A DNA stretch of 64,000 nt from Streptomyces apocyni (GTDB taxonomy: Bacteria > Actinomycetota > Actinomycetes > Streptomycetales > Streptomycetaceae), in assembly GCF_009739465.1 (NCBI RefSeq), contig NZ_WHOM01000068.1:169305-233304 (forward strand). Reading direction: 5' to 3'. Each line of letters starts with the position of its first letter. Position 1 is the first letter of the stretch. Of this stretch, positions 50,245 through 58,731 are shown in pieces. The notes beneath the pieces were generated by a model. It had not been told where the DNA came from and made no database searches. It saw only the letters and a program-made list of their open reading frames with translations. The translations under genes were made by a program, and so were the position numbers.

Positions 50245-51137
50245 GACAGCGCCCTCCCCAAGGCTCGTCGGGCCAGCACGGCGACGGTGCGCCGCAGATG
50301 CAGTACGGCGGGCGGCAGCTCATGCCGTGTCCCGTCCGCGGCCTGGTCGGGAATGCAGGCGGCCGCCACGTACTCACCGAAGGCGGTCAGCGCCTCGGGA
50401 GCCAGCGCCCGCTCCGCGTCCCAGTCGATCAGCGAGGCGACCCAGGCCTCGGCGTCGAGCGGCCGCAGCGGCATCGGCGCGACCGCGCCCACCGCGCACC
50501 GCACCCCACGCCGCGCCGGGTCGAGCACGACGCACACCGAAGCGGTCGACCGGCCAGGCCCCGTCCTGCCGGTCGCCTTGAGGAACACCTGCGGAGCGTG
50601 CAGCAGCGGCACCCGCACGTACCCGATGAGCTCGCCCGCGCGCAACATCTCCATACCGGCCAGCAGATGGGACACCGGCACCTCACGCCGCACCCCGCCC
50701 GTGCCCGCGATGATCAGCGTGGCCTCCAGCGCGGCGAGTACCGGCAGCGCGTCCCCGGCCGGGTCGGCCGTGGCGATGTTGCCGCCCAGCGTCCCGGCGT
50801 TACGGATGGTGGGCGGGCCCGCGGCCCGCGCCGCCGCGGCCAGCGCGGGGATCAGCGCCGCGAAGTCCGGGCGCCCCATCCGCGCGTGGGTCAGTGTGCT
50901 GCCGAGCAGGGCGTGCCCGTCCTGGTACTGCCAGCCGCGGATCTCGCTGATCCGGCCGAGGCCGACCAGCGCGGCGGGGCGCAGCTGTCCGGAGTTGACC
51001 GCGGCCATCAGGTCCGTACCGCCCGCGACGGGCACCGCGGCGGGCATGGCGGCGAGTGCCGCCACGGCCTCGTCAAGCGAGGCCGGCAGCGTCACGGACT
51101 GCGCCGTCTGGGCTGACTGCGGTGCGTGCGTGGTCAA
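50241..51137 (-). CDS. Molybdenum hydroxylase FAD-binding subunit
   Basis: A 298-residue CoxM-type subunit passing electrons from the Fe-S clusters to FAD. The FAD-binding motifs AAVPVAGGTDLMAAVNSGQL and TIRNAGTLGGNIATADPAGD are present, and the C-terminal CO dehydrogenase flavoprotein domain follows (VPLLHAPQVFLKATGRTGPG). I start at TTG 51137, eight bases after GAAGGGG; the frame is open further upstream but without conserved sequence. First gene of the FAD, Fe-S, Mo operon. The substrate could be xanthine or another heterocycle or aldehyde; no xdhC or maturation gene is in view. Confidence 0.9.
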   Translation of the reverse strand: MTTHAPQSAQTAQSVTLPASLDEAVAALAAMPAAVPVAGGTDLMAAVNSGQLRPAALVGLGRISEIRGWQYQDGHALLGSTLTHARMGRPDFAALIPALAAAARAAGPPTIRNAGTLGGNIATADPAGDALPVLAALEATLIIAGTGGVRREVPVSHLLAGMEMLRAGELIGYVRVPLLHAPQVFLKATGRTGPGRSTASVCVVLDPARRGVRCAVGAVAPMPLRPLDAEAWVASLIDWDAERALAPEALTAFGEYVAAACIPDQAADGTRHELPPAVLHLRRTVAVLARRALGRALS

Positions 51138-51415
51138 TGCGGCTGCCCCTTCCCGATGACCGGCCCGCCTGGACTGTTCCGCCGTACGGTACGTGCTCAA
51201 GCGCCGGACGTGGCAACTCTGGCACATCTTCCCGGGTCGCCGACGCAGGGGTCCACTAGGCGGCTATTTCTCCCTGACCAGGAAAATCGCCCGTTTCCGC
51301 AGGCACTTACCGGTCAGTACACATTGGCCCCCTTAGGCGACGCTTGTCCTGGTTCTCCCTTCCCGCACCACGGTCCCAGGGCCGCACCCCCGGGCTCCGT
51401 GGCTTTCCTGACACC

Positions 51416-53056
51416 TCACACGTTCGGGGGCGTCCCCTCGATCGGGCGTCCGAGCACCCCGGGGCGCCGCTGCCAGGGCAACGGGCCCCCGGATGGCCGG
51501 TAGTCGACCCCCAGTGCGTCAAGTGTCCCGTAATGCACTGACATTCGGCGCTCGAAGTCCGCGAAGTCCCGTTCCGCCGAGTCGGGCAGGCTGCTCCAGG
51601 CGACCTCGGCGAGGGCCACCAGCCGGGGGAAGGCCTGGTAGTCGACGCGGGCCCGGTTCTCCATGACCTCGGTCCACACGTTGGCCTGGGTGCCCAGTAC
51701 GTGGCGTGCCTGATCGTCCGTCAACCGCGGCGGGACCGGCTCGAAGCGGTAGACGTCCTCCAGGGTGCGTACGAAACCGATGGGCACCGGTTCGTCCGCG
51801 CCGCCGTGCTGACGGTGGTCCAAGTACACCTGCTGCTCGGGGCACATGACGACGTCGTGGCCCGCCTGCGCCGCGGTGATGCCGCCCGCGTAGCCGCGCC
51901 AGGAGGAGACGGCCGCACCGGGCGCCAGTCCGCCCTGAAGGATCTCGTCCCAGCCGATGAGGCGGCGTCCGCGCTCGGTGAGCCAGCTGTCGAAGTGCCG
52001 GATGAACCAGCTCTGTAGCGCGTCCTCGTCAGCAAGGCCCAGCTCCTTGATACGGGTCTGGGCGGTCGGCGACCGCCGCCACTGGTCCTTGAGGCACTCG
52101 TCGCCGCCGACGTGGACGTACGTACTGGGGAACAGGTCCAGGACCTCGTCGAACACGGCCTCGTAGAAGCGCAGGACGTTGTCAGTGGGGGCGAGTACGT
52201 TCTCGGTGATGCCCCAGTTGTCCCAGACGGAGAGTGCGGAGGTGTCGATGACGTCGGTGTTGCCGAGTTCGGGGTACGCGGCGATCGCGGCCTGCGAGTG
52301 GCCGGGGATATCGATCTCCGGGACGACCGTGATGTGCAACCGCGCGGCGTAGGCGACGATTTCGCGGATGTCGTCCTGGGTGTAGTAGCCGCCGTGCGGC
52401 TTCTCCTCCCACAACGGCGACGCCCGGTGGCCGTACTTGGTGCGCGGGCGCCAGGCGCCGGTCTCGGTGAGTCCCGGGTAGCGCTTGATCTCGATGCGCC
52501 AGCCCTGGTCGTCGGTGAGATGGAGGTGCAGGACGTTCAGTTTGTGGGCGGCCAGCAGATCGAGGTAGCGCAGGACGTCGTCCTTGGGCAGGAAGTGCCG
52601 TGCCACGTCCAGCATGAGACCGCGCCAGCCGAAGCGGGGGCTGTCCTCGATGAGGGTGCCGGGCAGGGCCCACCGCCGGTCCGCGGTGACCGGTGCACGC
52701 CGGAAGGCCTCGGGGCCGAGGAGTTGACGGAGCGTCTGAGCGCCCCAGAAGACCCCGGCCGGTCCCCCGCCGCGCAGGGTCACGGCTTCGGTGTCCACCC
52801 GTAGCCGGTAGCCCTCGGGGCCCAGCTCATCCGTGACACCGGTATCGATACGCAGCCGTACGGCCCGGCCCCGGGCGCCGTCCCCCGTGCCGGGGTCGAG
52901 CGGCAGTCCGGTGGCCGCGCCGAGCGCGCCGCGCAGCCAGCGGGCGGTCGCCGCGGTGCCGGGACCGGCGTCCAGGACGGTCGCCTCGTCGAGTACGAAG
53001 TGCCCGGGGGAGCCGCGCTGCACGCGCGCCGCCGGGATCAGATCCGCAGGAGTCAT
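51416..53056 (-). CDS. Beta-N-acetylhexosaminidase (GH20)
   Basis: Glycoside hydrolase of 546 residues releasing terminal GlcNAc/GalNAc by substrate-assisted catalysis. A GH20b-like N-terminal domain (GYRLRVDTEAVTLRGGGPAG, VFWGAQTLRQLL) precedes the barrel: RGLMLDVARHFLPKDDVLRY, LNVLHLHLTDDQGWRIEIKR, VPEIDIPGHSQAAIAAYPEL and the catalytic Asp319-Glu320 in YVHVGGDECLKDQW. No signal peptide is visible at MTPADLIPAARVQ, so it is probably intracellular and may process imported chitooligosaccharides. No dre site could be found immediately upstream. Confidence 0.95.
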   Translation of the reverse strand: MTPADLIPAARVQRGSPGHFVLDEATVLDAGPGTAATARWLRGALGAATGLPLDPGTGDGARGRAVRLRIDTGVTDELGPEGYRLRVDTEAVTLRGGGPAGVFWGAQTLRQLLGPEAFRRAPVTADRRWALPGTLIEDSPRFGWRGLMLDVARHFLPKDDVLRYLDLLAAHKLNVLHLHLTDDQGWRIEIKRYPGLTETGAWRPRTKYGHRASPLWEEKPHGGYYTQDDIREIVAYAARLHITVVPEIDIPGHSQAAIAAYPELGNTDVIDTSALSVWDNWGITENVLAPTDNVLRFYEAVFDEVLDLFPSTYVHVGGDECLKDQWRRSPTAQTRIKELGLADEDALQSWFIRHFDSWLTERGRRLIGWDEILQGGLAPGAAVSSWRGYAGGITAAQAGHDVVMCPEQQVYLDHRQHGGADEPVPIGFVRTLEDVYRFEPVPPRLTDDQARHVLGTQANVWTEVMENRARVDYQAFPRLVALAEVAWSSLPDSAERDFADFERRMSVHYGTLDALGVDYRPSGGPLPWQRRPGVLGRPIEGTPPNV

Positions 53057-53104
53057 AGGCCCGAGCCTGCCACGGGCCTGTCCGGCGGACAGGCCCTGGC
53101 GAAG

Positions 53105-53146
53105 GCCAAGCTCAGAACGCCAAGCTCAGAACGCCAAGCTCAGTGC
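53105..53146. repeat. 14-bp direct repeat, three copies
   Basis: GCCAAGCTCAGAAC at 53105-53118 and 53119-53132, with a third copy differing at two bases (53133-53146). It lies between the GH20 gene start and the DUF3039 gene stop, so it may act on the GH20 promoter. Confidence 0.6.
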
Positions 53147-53175
53147 GTCTGGCAGAAGCAGAAGGCGCGGGCGCG

Positions 53176-53481
53176 CTACTTCTGGCCGCCCTTGCCACCC
53201 TTACCGCTCTTGTCCTTGTCCTTGTCGCCTCCGGCGCCCATGGACTCGTAGATCTCCTTGCACATGGGGCACACCGGATACTTCTTCGGGTCGCGGCCCG
53301 GTACCCACACCTTGCCGCAGAGCGCGACGACGGGGGTGCCGTCGAGCGCGCTCGCCATGATCTTTTCCTTCTGGACATAGTGGGCGTAGCGCTCGTGGTC
53401 GCCGTCGCCGTGCGACAGCTCCGGTGTCGGCTCTACGAGGGTCCCCGTACCTGCCCCGCGCTCAGGCTCAAGAGTGCTCAT
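53176..53481 (-). CDS. DUF3039 domain protein
   Basis: A 101-residue soluble protein conserved in actinobacteria. The DUF3039 core is HERYAHYVQKEKIMASALDG, TPVVALCGKVWVPGRDPKKY and PVCPMCKEIYESMG; the CxxC pair with the earlier Cys suggests metal binding. The tail is Lys/Gly/Asp-rich. Function unknown. ATG 53481 was chosen (MSTLEPERG); an in-frame start ten codons upstream is less likely. Confidence 0.9.
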   Translation of the reverse strand: MSTLEPERGAGTGTLVEPTPELSHGDGDHERYAHYVQKEKIMASALDGTPVVALCGKVWVPGRDPKKYPVCPMCKEIYESMGAGGDKDKDKSGKGGKGGQK

Positions 53482-53571
53482 GGCTTCCAGGGTACTTAAG
53501 CCCACCGACAACAGTCGCCCCGTGTCACCGAGCGGTCGGGTGTGCGGTCGGTCGTACGGTCAGCCGACCGG

Positions 53572-54132
53572 TCAGTTGAGCGAGGGGTCGTCCGGGTACG
53601 TCGCCACCATCGCCAGGTCACCGCGCTGGCGCCGCAGCACCCCACGCCACAGCCGCTCCGGCTCCGGCGACGACACGTCGCCGGGCTCCGACTCGACCAC
53701 GTACCAGGCCCCGTCAGCCAGCTCGTCCTCCAGCTGGCCAGGCCCCCATCCCGCGTACCCAGCGAAGATCCGCAGCGAGCCGAGCGCCGCGGCCAGCAGC
53801 TCGGGCGGCGTTTCCAGGTCGACCAGGCCGATCGCGCCGTGCACCCGCCGCCAGCCGACCGGGCCGCTGTCTCCGGGGATGATCCCGACGCCCAGGGCCG
53901 AGTCCAGCGAGACCGGGCCGCCCTGGAAGACCACGTCCGGCTCGCCCGTGAGCGCGGCCCAGCCCTCTAGGATGTCGCTCACCCCGACGGGGGTGGGCCG
54001 GTTCAGCACCACGCCGAGCGAACCCTCCTCGTCATGGTCGAGGAGCAGTACCACGGCGCGGTCGAAGTTGGGGTCGGCCAGGGCCGGGGTCGCGACCAGC
54101 AACCGCCCTGTGAGCGAGGACACCTCGGTCAT
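53572..54132 (-). CDS. YqgE/AlgH family protein
   Basis: A 186-residue member of DUF179 (AlgH/YqgE). Signatures are LTGRLLVATPALADPNFDRA, VVLLLDHDEEGSLGVVLNRP, VVFQGGPVSLDSALGV and LRIFAGYAGWGPGQLEDEL. The family has a conserved fold but its role is unsettled. Start may be ATG 54132 or ATG 54141, neither with a strong ribosome site. Divergent from murA. Confidence 0.93.
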   Translation of the reverse strand: MTEVSSLTGRLLVATPALADPNFDRAVVLLLDHDEEGSLGVVLNRPTPVGVSDILEGWAALTGEPDVVFQGGPVSLDSALGVGIIPGDSGPVGWRRVHGAIGLVDLETPPELLAAALGSLRIFAGYAGWGPGQLEDELADGAWYVVESEPGDVSSPEPERLWRGVLRRQRGDLAMVATYPDDPSLN

Positions 54133-54406
54133 GCCAGACATGATCCCGCATCTTCGCCTTCTGTGGGGAGGCAATGCCGATACGTGAGTGATCGCAGCTC
54201 AATCGCAGCTCAGACGGCTGGATTGACGCGCCCGCGCGCGCCCCCTGAACGACCGATTCCAGTAACCGTCCGCGCTGGTAAAGGCACGGTTCGTATTAAG
54301 TCGCGACCAGTACGGCCGAAGGTCGCCCTTGGCCTTACTTAGTGGGGGTAGAAGGCCATTACTCTTGCTTTTCTGCCCCCGCCCACCTCATCGGAACGCG
54401 AGATAC

Positions 54407-55753
54407 ATGACCGTCAACGGCACTGACGACGTCCTGCTTGTCCACGGCGGAACCCCGCTGGAGGGCGAGATCCGGGTCCGTGGCGCGAAGAACCTGGTCC
54501 CCAAGGCCATGGTCGCCGCCCTGCTCGGCAGTGGCCCGAGTCGCCTGCGCAACGTCCCCGACATCCGCGACGTACGCGTCGTACGCGGACTCCTGCAACT
54601 GCACGGGGTGACCGTCCGCCCCGGCGAGCAGCCAGGTGAGCTGGTGATGGACCCGTCGCACGTGGAGAGCGCGAACGTCGCGGACATCGACGCGCACGCG
54701 GGCTCCTCGCGCATCCCGATCCTGTTCTGCGGCCCACTGCTGCACCGCCTGGGCCATGCCTTCATCCCGGGCCTGGGTGGCTGTGACATCGGCGGACGGC
54801 CGATCGACTTCCACTTCGAGGTGCTGCGCAAGTTCGGCGCGACAATCGAGAAGCGCGAGGGCGGCCAGTACCTGGAGGCCCCGCAGCGGCTGCGCGGCTG
54901 CAAGATCCGGCTGCCCTACCCGTCCGTCGGCGCGACCGAGCAGGTGCTGCTCACGGCCGTGCTCGCAGAGGGTGTCACGGAGCTGTCGAACGCGGCGGTG
55001 GAGCCGGAGATCGAGGACCTCATCTGCGTACTGCAGAAGATGGGCGCGATCATCGCGATGGACACCGACCGGACCATCCGGGTCACCGGTGTGGACAGCC
55101 TCGGCGGCTACAACCACGCGGCGCTCTCGGACCGCCTGGAGGCCGCCTCCTGGGCGTCCGCCGCGCTGGCGACCGAAGGCAACGTCTATGTGCGCGGCGC
55201 CCAGCAGCGCTCGATGATGACGTTCCTGAACACCTACCGCAAGGTCGGTGGCGCCTTCGAGATCGACGACGAGGGCATCCGCTTCTGGCACCCGGGCGGC
55301 TCGCTGAACGCGATAGCCCTGGAGACCGACGTGCACCCCGGTTTCCAGACCGACTGGCAGCAGCCGCTGGTGGTGGCACTCACCCAGGCCGCCGGTCTGT
55401 CGATCGTGCACGAGACGGTGTACGAGTCGCGGCTCGGCTTCACCGAGGCGCTGAACCAGATGGGCGCGCACATCCAGCTCTACCGCGAGTGCCTGGGCGG
55501 TTCGGACTGCCGCTTCGGGCAGCGCAACTTCCTGCACTCGGCGGTGGTTTCCGGACCGACGAAGCTCCAGGGCGCGGATCTGGTCATTCCTGACCTGCGC
55601 GGCGGCTTCTCGTATCTGATCGCGGCGCTGGCCGCGCAGGGGACGTCCCGGGTGCACGGCATCGACCTGATCAACCGGGGCTACGAGAACTTCATGGAGA
55701 AGCTGGTGGAGCTCGGCGCGAAGGTCGAGCTGCCGGGCGGGGCGCTGGTCTAG
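54407..55753 (+). CDS. murA: UDP-N-acetylglucosamine 1-carboxyvinyltransferase
   Basis: First committed step of peptidoglycan synthesis: transfers enolpyruvate from PEP to UDP-GlcNAc in the cytoplasm. The 448-residue sequence has VRGAKNLVPKAMVAALL (the Lys-Asn substrate site), the active-site loop GLGGCDIGGRPIDFH with Cys126, the middle GYNHAALSDRLEAASW and the late LRGGFSYLIAALAAQG. Cys126 is the residue alkylated by fosfomycin, so the enzyme is predicted to be sensitive, unlike the Asp form of mycobacteria. Streptomyces often have two murA genes; this is the one near hup. ATG 54407 gives the conserved start. Confidence 0.96.
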   Translation: MTVNGTDDVLLVHGGTPLEGEIRVRGAKNLVPKAMVAALLGSGPSRLRNVPDIRDVRVVRGLLQLHGVTVRPGEQPGELVMDPSHVESANVADIDAHAGSSRIPILFCGPLLHRLGHAFIPGLGGCDIGGRPIDFHFEVLRKFGATIEKREGGQYLEAPQRLRGCKIRLPYPSVGATEQVLLTAVLAEGVTELSNAAVEPEIEDLICVLQKMGAIIAMDTDRTIRVTGVDSLGGYNHAALSDRLEAASWASAALATEGNVYVRGAQQRSMMTFLNTYRKVGGAFEIDDEGIRFWHPGGSLNAIALETDVHPGFQTDWQQPLVVALTQAAGLSIVHETVYESRLGFTEALNQMGAHIQLYRECLGGSDCRFGQRNFLHSAVVSGPTKLQGADLVIPDLRGGFSYLIAALAAQGTSRVHGIDLINRGYENFMEKLVELGAKVELPGGALV

Positions 55754-55790
55754 CCCCCTTTCAGTCCCCTTTCCGGATGCCGGTACGCCG

Positions 55791-55825
55791 CTGGGGCGGC
55801 CACCCACAACGGGTGGCCGCCCCAG
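55791..55825. terminator. Bidirectional terminator between murA and the ABC importer
   Basis: A 15-bp perfect stem (55791-55805 with 55811-55825) with a 5-base loop, midway between convergent gene ends. Confidence 0.85.
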
Positions 55826-55851
55826 TCACGTACGGGACAGGTGCTGTGGTC

Positions 55852-56904
55852 CTACGACCGCTCGGCGACCAGTACGGGATTGTCGTGCGGGGTGACCGTG
55901 CAGCGCGCCCCCGGCGCCAGCCCGGTCGCCTCCCAGCTCGGCAGGTCGGCCTTGAAGACGGCCCCGGACTCCGTGCTGAGGTGCAGCCGCGTGGTGGCGC
56001 CGAGGAAGGTCGCCACCCGTACGGTCGCGGCCGTGCCGCTCTTGTCGTCGGCCGCGCCGACCGCCAGGCCCTCGGGGCGCAGCAGGACGTCGACCTCGCT
56101 GCCGGTCGCGGGCGTCTCGCCGTGGATGGGCAGCCGCCGTCCGAAGAGCTCGACGACGCCGCCGTCCCGTACGGTGCCCGGCAGCCGGTTCATGGTGCCG
56201 ACGAACTCGGCGACGAACGGGGTGGCCGGGCGGTCGTACAACTCGCTCGGCGCGGCGCACTGTTCGAGCCGTCCGTCCTTCATCACGGCGACGCGGTCCG
56301 CCATGGACAGCGCCTCCTCCTGGTCGTGGGTGACGAACACGGTGGTGATGCCCAGCTCCAGCTGGATGCGCCGGATCTCCTCGCGCAGGGTGAGCCGCAC
56401 CTTGGCGTCGAGCGCCGACAGCGGCTCGTCGAGGAGCAGCACCTTGGGGCGGATGGCGAGCGCGCGGGCGAGCGCGACGCGCTGCTGCTGGCCGCCGGAG
56501 AGCTGGTGCGGGTAGTGGCCCTCGCGCCCCGGCAGGCCGACCAGGTCCAGGAGTTCCTGGGCCCGCTCCTTGCGTTCGGCGGATGCCTTGCCGCGTACCC
56601 GCAGCCCGTAGGCGACGTTCTCGGCGGCCGTCATGTTGGGGAAGAGGCTGTACGACTGGAAGACCATGCCGATGTCGCGGCGGTTGGCCGGGACCGAGGT
56701 GACGTCCTGGCCGTCCATCAGCAGCTCGCCGCCGTCGGCGGTCTCGAAGCCCGCGATGATGCGCAGCGCGGTGGTCTTGCCGCAGCCGGACGGGCCGAGC
56801 AGGGCGACCATCTCGCCGGGGGCGATATCCAGGTCGAGTCCGTCGAGGGCGACCGTGGAGCCGAACTCCCGGCGCAGTTGCTTGAGTTGCACGGGGACGG
56901 TCAT
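55852..56904 (-). CDS. ABC importer ATP-binding protein (PotA/PhnT-like)
   Basis: A 350-residue importer ATPase. Motifs: Walker A LLGPSGCGKTT, Q-loop MVFQSYSLFPNMTAAENVAY, signature LSGGQQQRVALARAL, Walker B LLLDEPLSALD and the switch His in VFVTHDQEEAL; a C-terminal TOBE-like domain (after residue 240) carries regulatory strands. The layout is that of spermidine/iron/2-aminoethylphosphonate systems. Its start overlaps the stop of the second permease by four bases, so it is the last gene of a four-gene operon. Confidence 0.95.
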   Translation of the reverse strand: MTVPVQLKQLRREFGSTVALDGLDLDIAPGEMVALLGPSGCGKTTALRIIAGFETADGGELLMDGQDVTSVPANRRDIGMVFQSYSLFPNMTAAENVAYGLRVRGKASAERKERAQELLDLVGLPGREGHYPHQLSGGQQQRVALARALAIRPKVLLLDEPLSALDAKVRLTLREEIRRIQLELGITTVFVTHDQEEALSMADRVAVMKDGRLEQCAAPSELYDRPATPFVAEFVGTMNRLPGTVRDGGVVELFGRRLPIHGETPATGSEVDVLLRPEGLAVGAADDKSGTAATVRVATFLGATTRLHLSTESGAVFKADLPSWEATGLAPGARCTVTPHDNPVLVAERS

Positions 56905-57749
56905 GACACGGTCTTCTTTCCGTTCTCGCGGCGGGAGCTCTTACGGCTGCGGCCGCCCGCCAGGGTGGTGAGCAGGAGCAGCAGCCCCCAGGTGATGAGC
57001 AGGCTGAGCATCGCGGCGGCGACCGAGAGCTGGGCCTCGGAGTCCTTGATCTCCACCATCCAGACGGAGAACGGACGGTAGGAGAGCACGGAGGCGACGG
57101 TGTACTCGCCGAGCACCATGGCCAGGCTGAGTACGGCGCCGCCCATCACGGCCGCCCGCAGGTTCGGTACGACGACCTGCCACAGGGTCTGCAGCCGGGA
57201 CGCGCCGAGGCTGCGCGCGGCCTCGACGAGGGTGCGCAGGTCGACGGCGCGCAGCCCGGCGTCCAGGGAGCGGTACAGGAACGGCAGCGACATGACCGTG
57301 TAGACCAGCACAAGGACCAGCGGGAAGTTCTCGTCCCGCAGGGCCTGGAAGGTCATGTAGAGGGGCGTGTCGGCGAGGTCCTGCTCCCAGGACAGCACGG
57401 TGGTGACGCCCGCGACGAGCGCGATGGGCGGGACGACCAGCGGCATCATGCAGAGGATCTCGACGACCCGGCGCAGCTTGGGCAGATAGAGCGCGACGGC
57501 GACGAGCGTCGGCACCATCAGCAGCAGCCCGCAGATGATGGTGGCCAGACCGAGCCGCACGGACAGCATCAGGCTCGTGGTGAGCCCTTCGGTGCCCAGT
57601 CCGTCGGTGTACGCGTCGAAACTGACGCCGTCCACCTCGTTGATGCTGAACCAGATCGAGGCGCCGATGGGGACCAGGAAGTACAGCGCGGCGAGCGGCA
57701 GGACGATGCCCCGCGAGGTCAACTTCATGCTCGACTTCATCCGAGCCAT
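56901..57749 (-). CDS. ABC importer permease, second subunit
   Basis: A 282-residue inner membrane protein with six helices. The coupling motif EAARSLGASRLQTLWQVVVPNL (EAA loop) and the BPD_transp_1 region are clear. It begins 13 bases before the end of the first permease gene and ends overlapping the ATPase start. The C-terminus is basic (GGRSRKSSRRENGKKTV). Confidence 0.94.
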   Translation of the reverse strand: MARMKSSMKLTSRGIVLPLAALYFLVPIGASIWFSINEVDGVSFDAYTDGLGTEGLTTSLMLSVRLGLATIICGLLLMVPTLVAVALYLPKLRRVVEILCMMPLVVPPIALVAGVTTVLSWEQDLADTPLYMTFQALRDENFPLVLVLVYTVMSLPFLYRSLDAGLRAVDLRTLVEAARSLGASRLQTLWQVVVPNLRAAVMGGAVLSLAMVLGEYTVASVLSYRPFSVWMVEIKDSEAQLSVAAAMLSLLITWGLLLLLTTLAGGRSRKSSRRENGKKTVS

Positions 57750-58729
57750 CGGGCACTCCTGCGCTGCAGCGGTATCTGTACGGCCATCACCAGGAGCGCG
57801 ATCACGACCATGTTGAGGCTCATGGCGAGCGCGAGGTTCTCCTGGCCCACCAGGACGTTGCCGTTGAGGGCGTTGGCGATCTGGATGGTGATGAGCGGCT
57901 GGGACGAGCCGACCATGACGGCGGCGGTGGCGTGCGAGGCGAAGGCGGTGCCGAACATCAGCACCGCGCCGCCGAGCAGCGAGGGGATCAGCACCGGGAT
58001 GCCGACGTGCCGCCAGTACTGGGCCCGGGTGGCGCCGCAGGACGCGGCGGCCTCCTGCCACTGGACGCGCAGGCCGTCCAGGGCGGGCAGTACGGTCACC
58101 ACCATCAGCGGGATCATGAAGTAGAGGTAGGCCAGCACCAGGCCGGTGAAGCTGTAGAGGCTGAACCCGGTCTCGTGCAGGTGGAACAGCTGGGTGACGG
58201 TGCCGGTCGTGCCGAGGGTCGCGATGAAGGCGAAGGCGAGGGGTGCGCCGGAGAAGTTGGCGAGCACCCCGCTCGCCGAGACGACGATGCCGCGCAGTGA
58301 CGCTCGCTGGGAGCTGACCACGGCCTGGGCGATCAGGGTGCCCAGTACGGTCGCCAGCAGGGCGGTGACGACGGAGAGTTCGACGCTTCCGGTCAGCCCG
58401 GTCGCGTACGCCCCGGACAGCGAGCCGTTGACGTTCTCCATCGAGAACTCGCTGGTGCCGGTCGCTGTGTCGACGACGGTGAACGCCCCGTACACCATGG
58501 TCCCGGCGGGCAGCCCGAAGCAGACCGCGAGAAACACGAAGAACGGTACGACGGCGGGCCACCGATGCCGTCGCGCTCCGCGCCGCCGAGCGCCGGGGCC
58601 CCGTACCGGAGCGGAGGCGGGCGCGGGGTCGGGGTCGGGCGCGGAGGCGGGTGCGCCCGCCGCGGGCGCGGAGTCCGCCAGGGTGGCGGCTCCGCTGCCC
58701 GCGGGGGAGGGTGCGGTCTTGTCGGGCAT
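57737..58729 (-). CDS. ABC importer permease, first subunit
   Basis: A 330-residue permease with a long Pro/Ala-rich cytoplasmic N-terminus (about 55 residues, then RRRGARRHRW), six to seven helices and the EAA loop EAAASCGATRAQYWRHVGIPVL. The start ATG 58729 lies two bases after the stop of the solute-binding protein gene. The N-terminal extension is longer than in most homologues and is of low complexity. Confidence 0.93.
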   Translation of the reverse strand: MPDKTAPSPAGSGAATLADSAPAAGAPASAPDPDPAPASAPVRGPGARRRGARRHRWPAVVPFFVFLAVCFGLPAGTMVYGAFTVVDTATGTSEFSMENVNGSLSGAYATGLTGSVELSVVTALLATVLGTLIAQAVVSSQRASLRGIVVSASGVLANFSGAPLAFAFIATLGTTGTVTQLFHLHETGFSLYSFTGLVLAYLYFMIPLMVVTVLPALDGLRVQWQEAAASCGATRAQYWRHVGIPVLIPSLLGGAVLMFGTAFASHATAAVMVGSSQPLITIQIANALNGNVLVGQENLALAMSLNMVVIALLVMAVQIPLQRRSARWLG

Positions 58730-58731
58730 GC

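Noticed and set aside
51138..51415. Small genes between the FAD subunit and the hexosaminidase
   Set aside because: Open frames exist on both strands but have no codon bias, ribosome site or conserved sequence.
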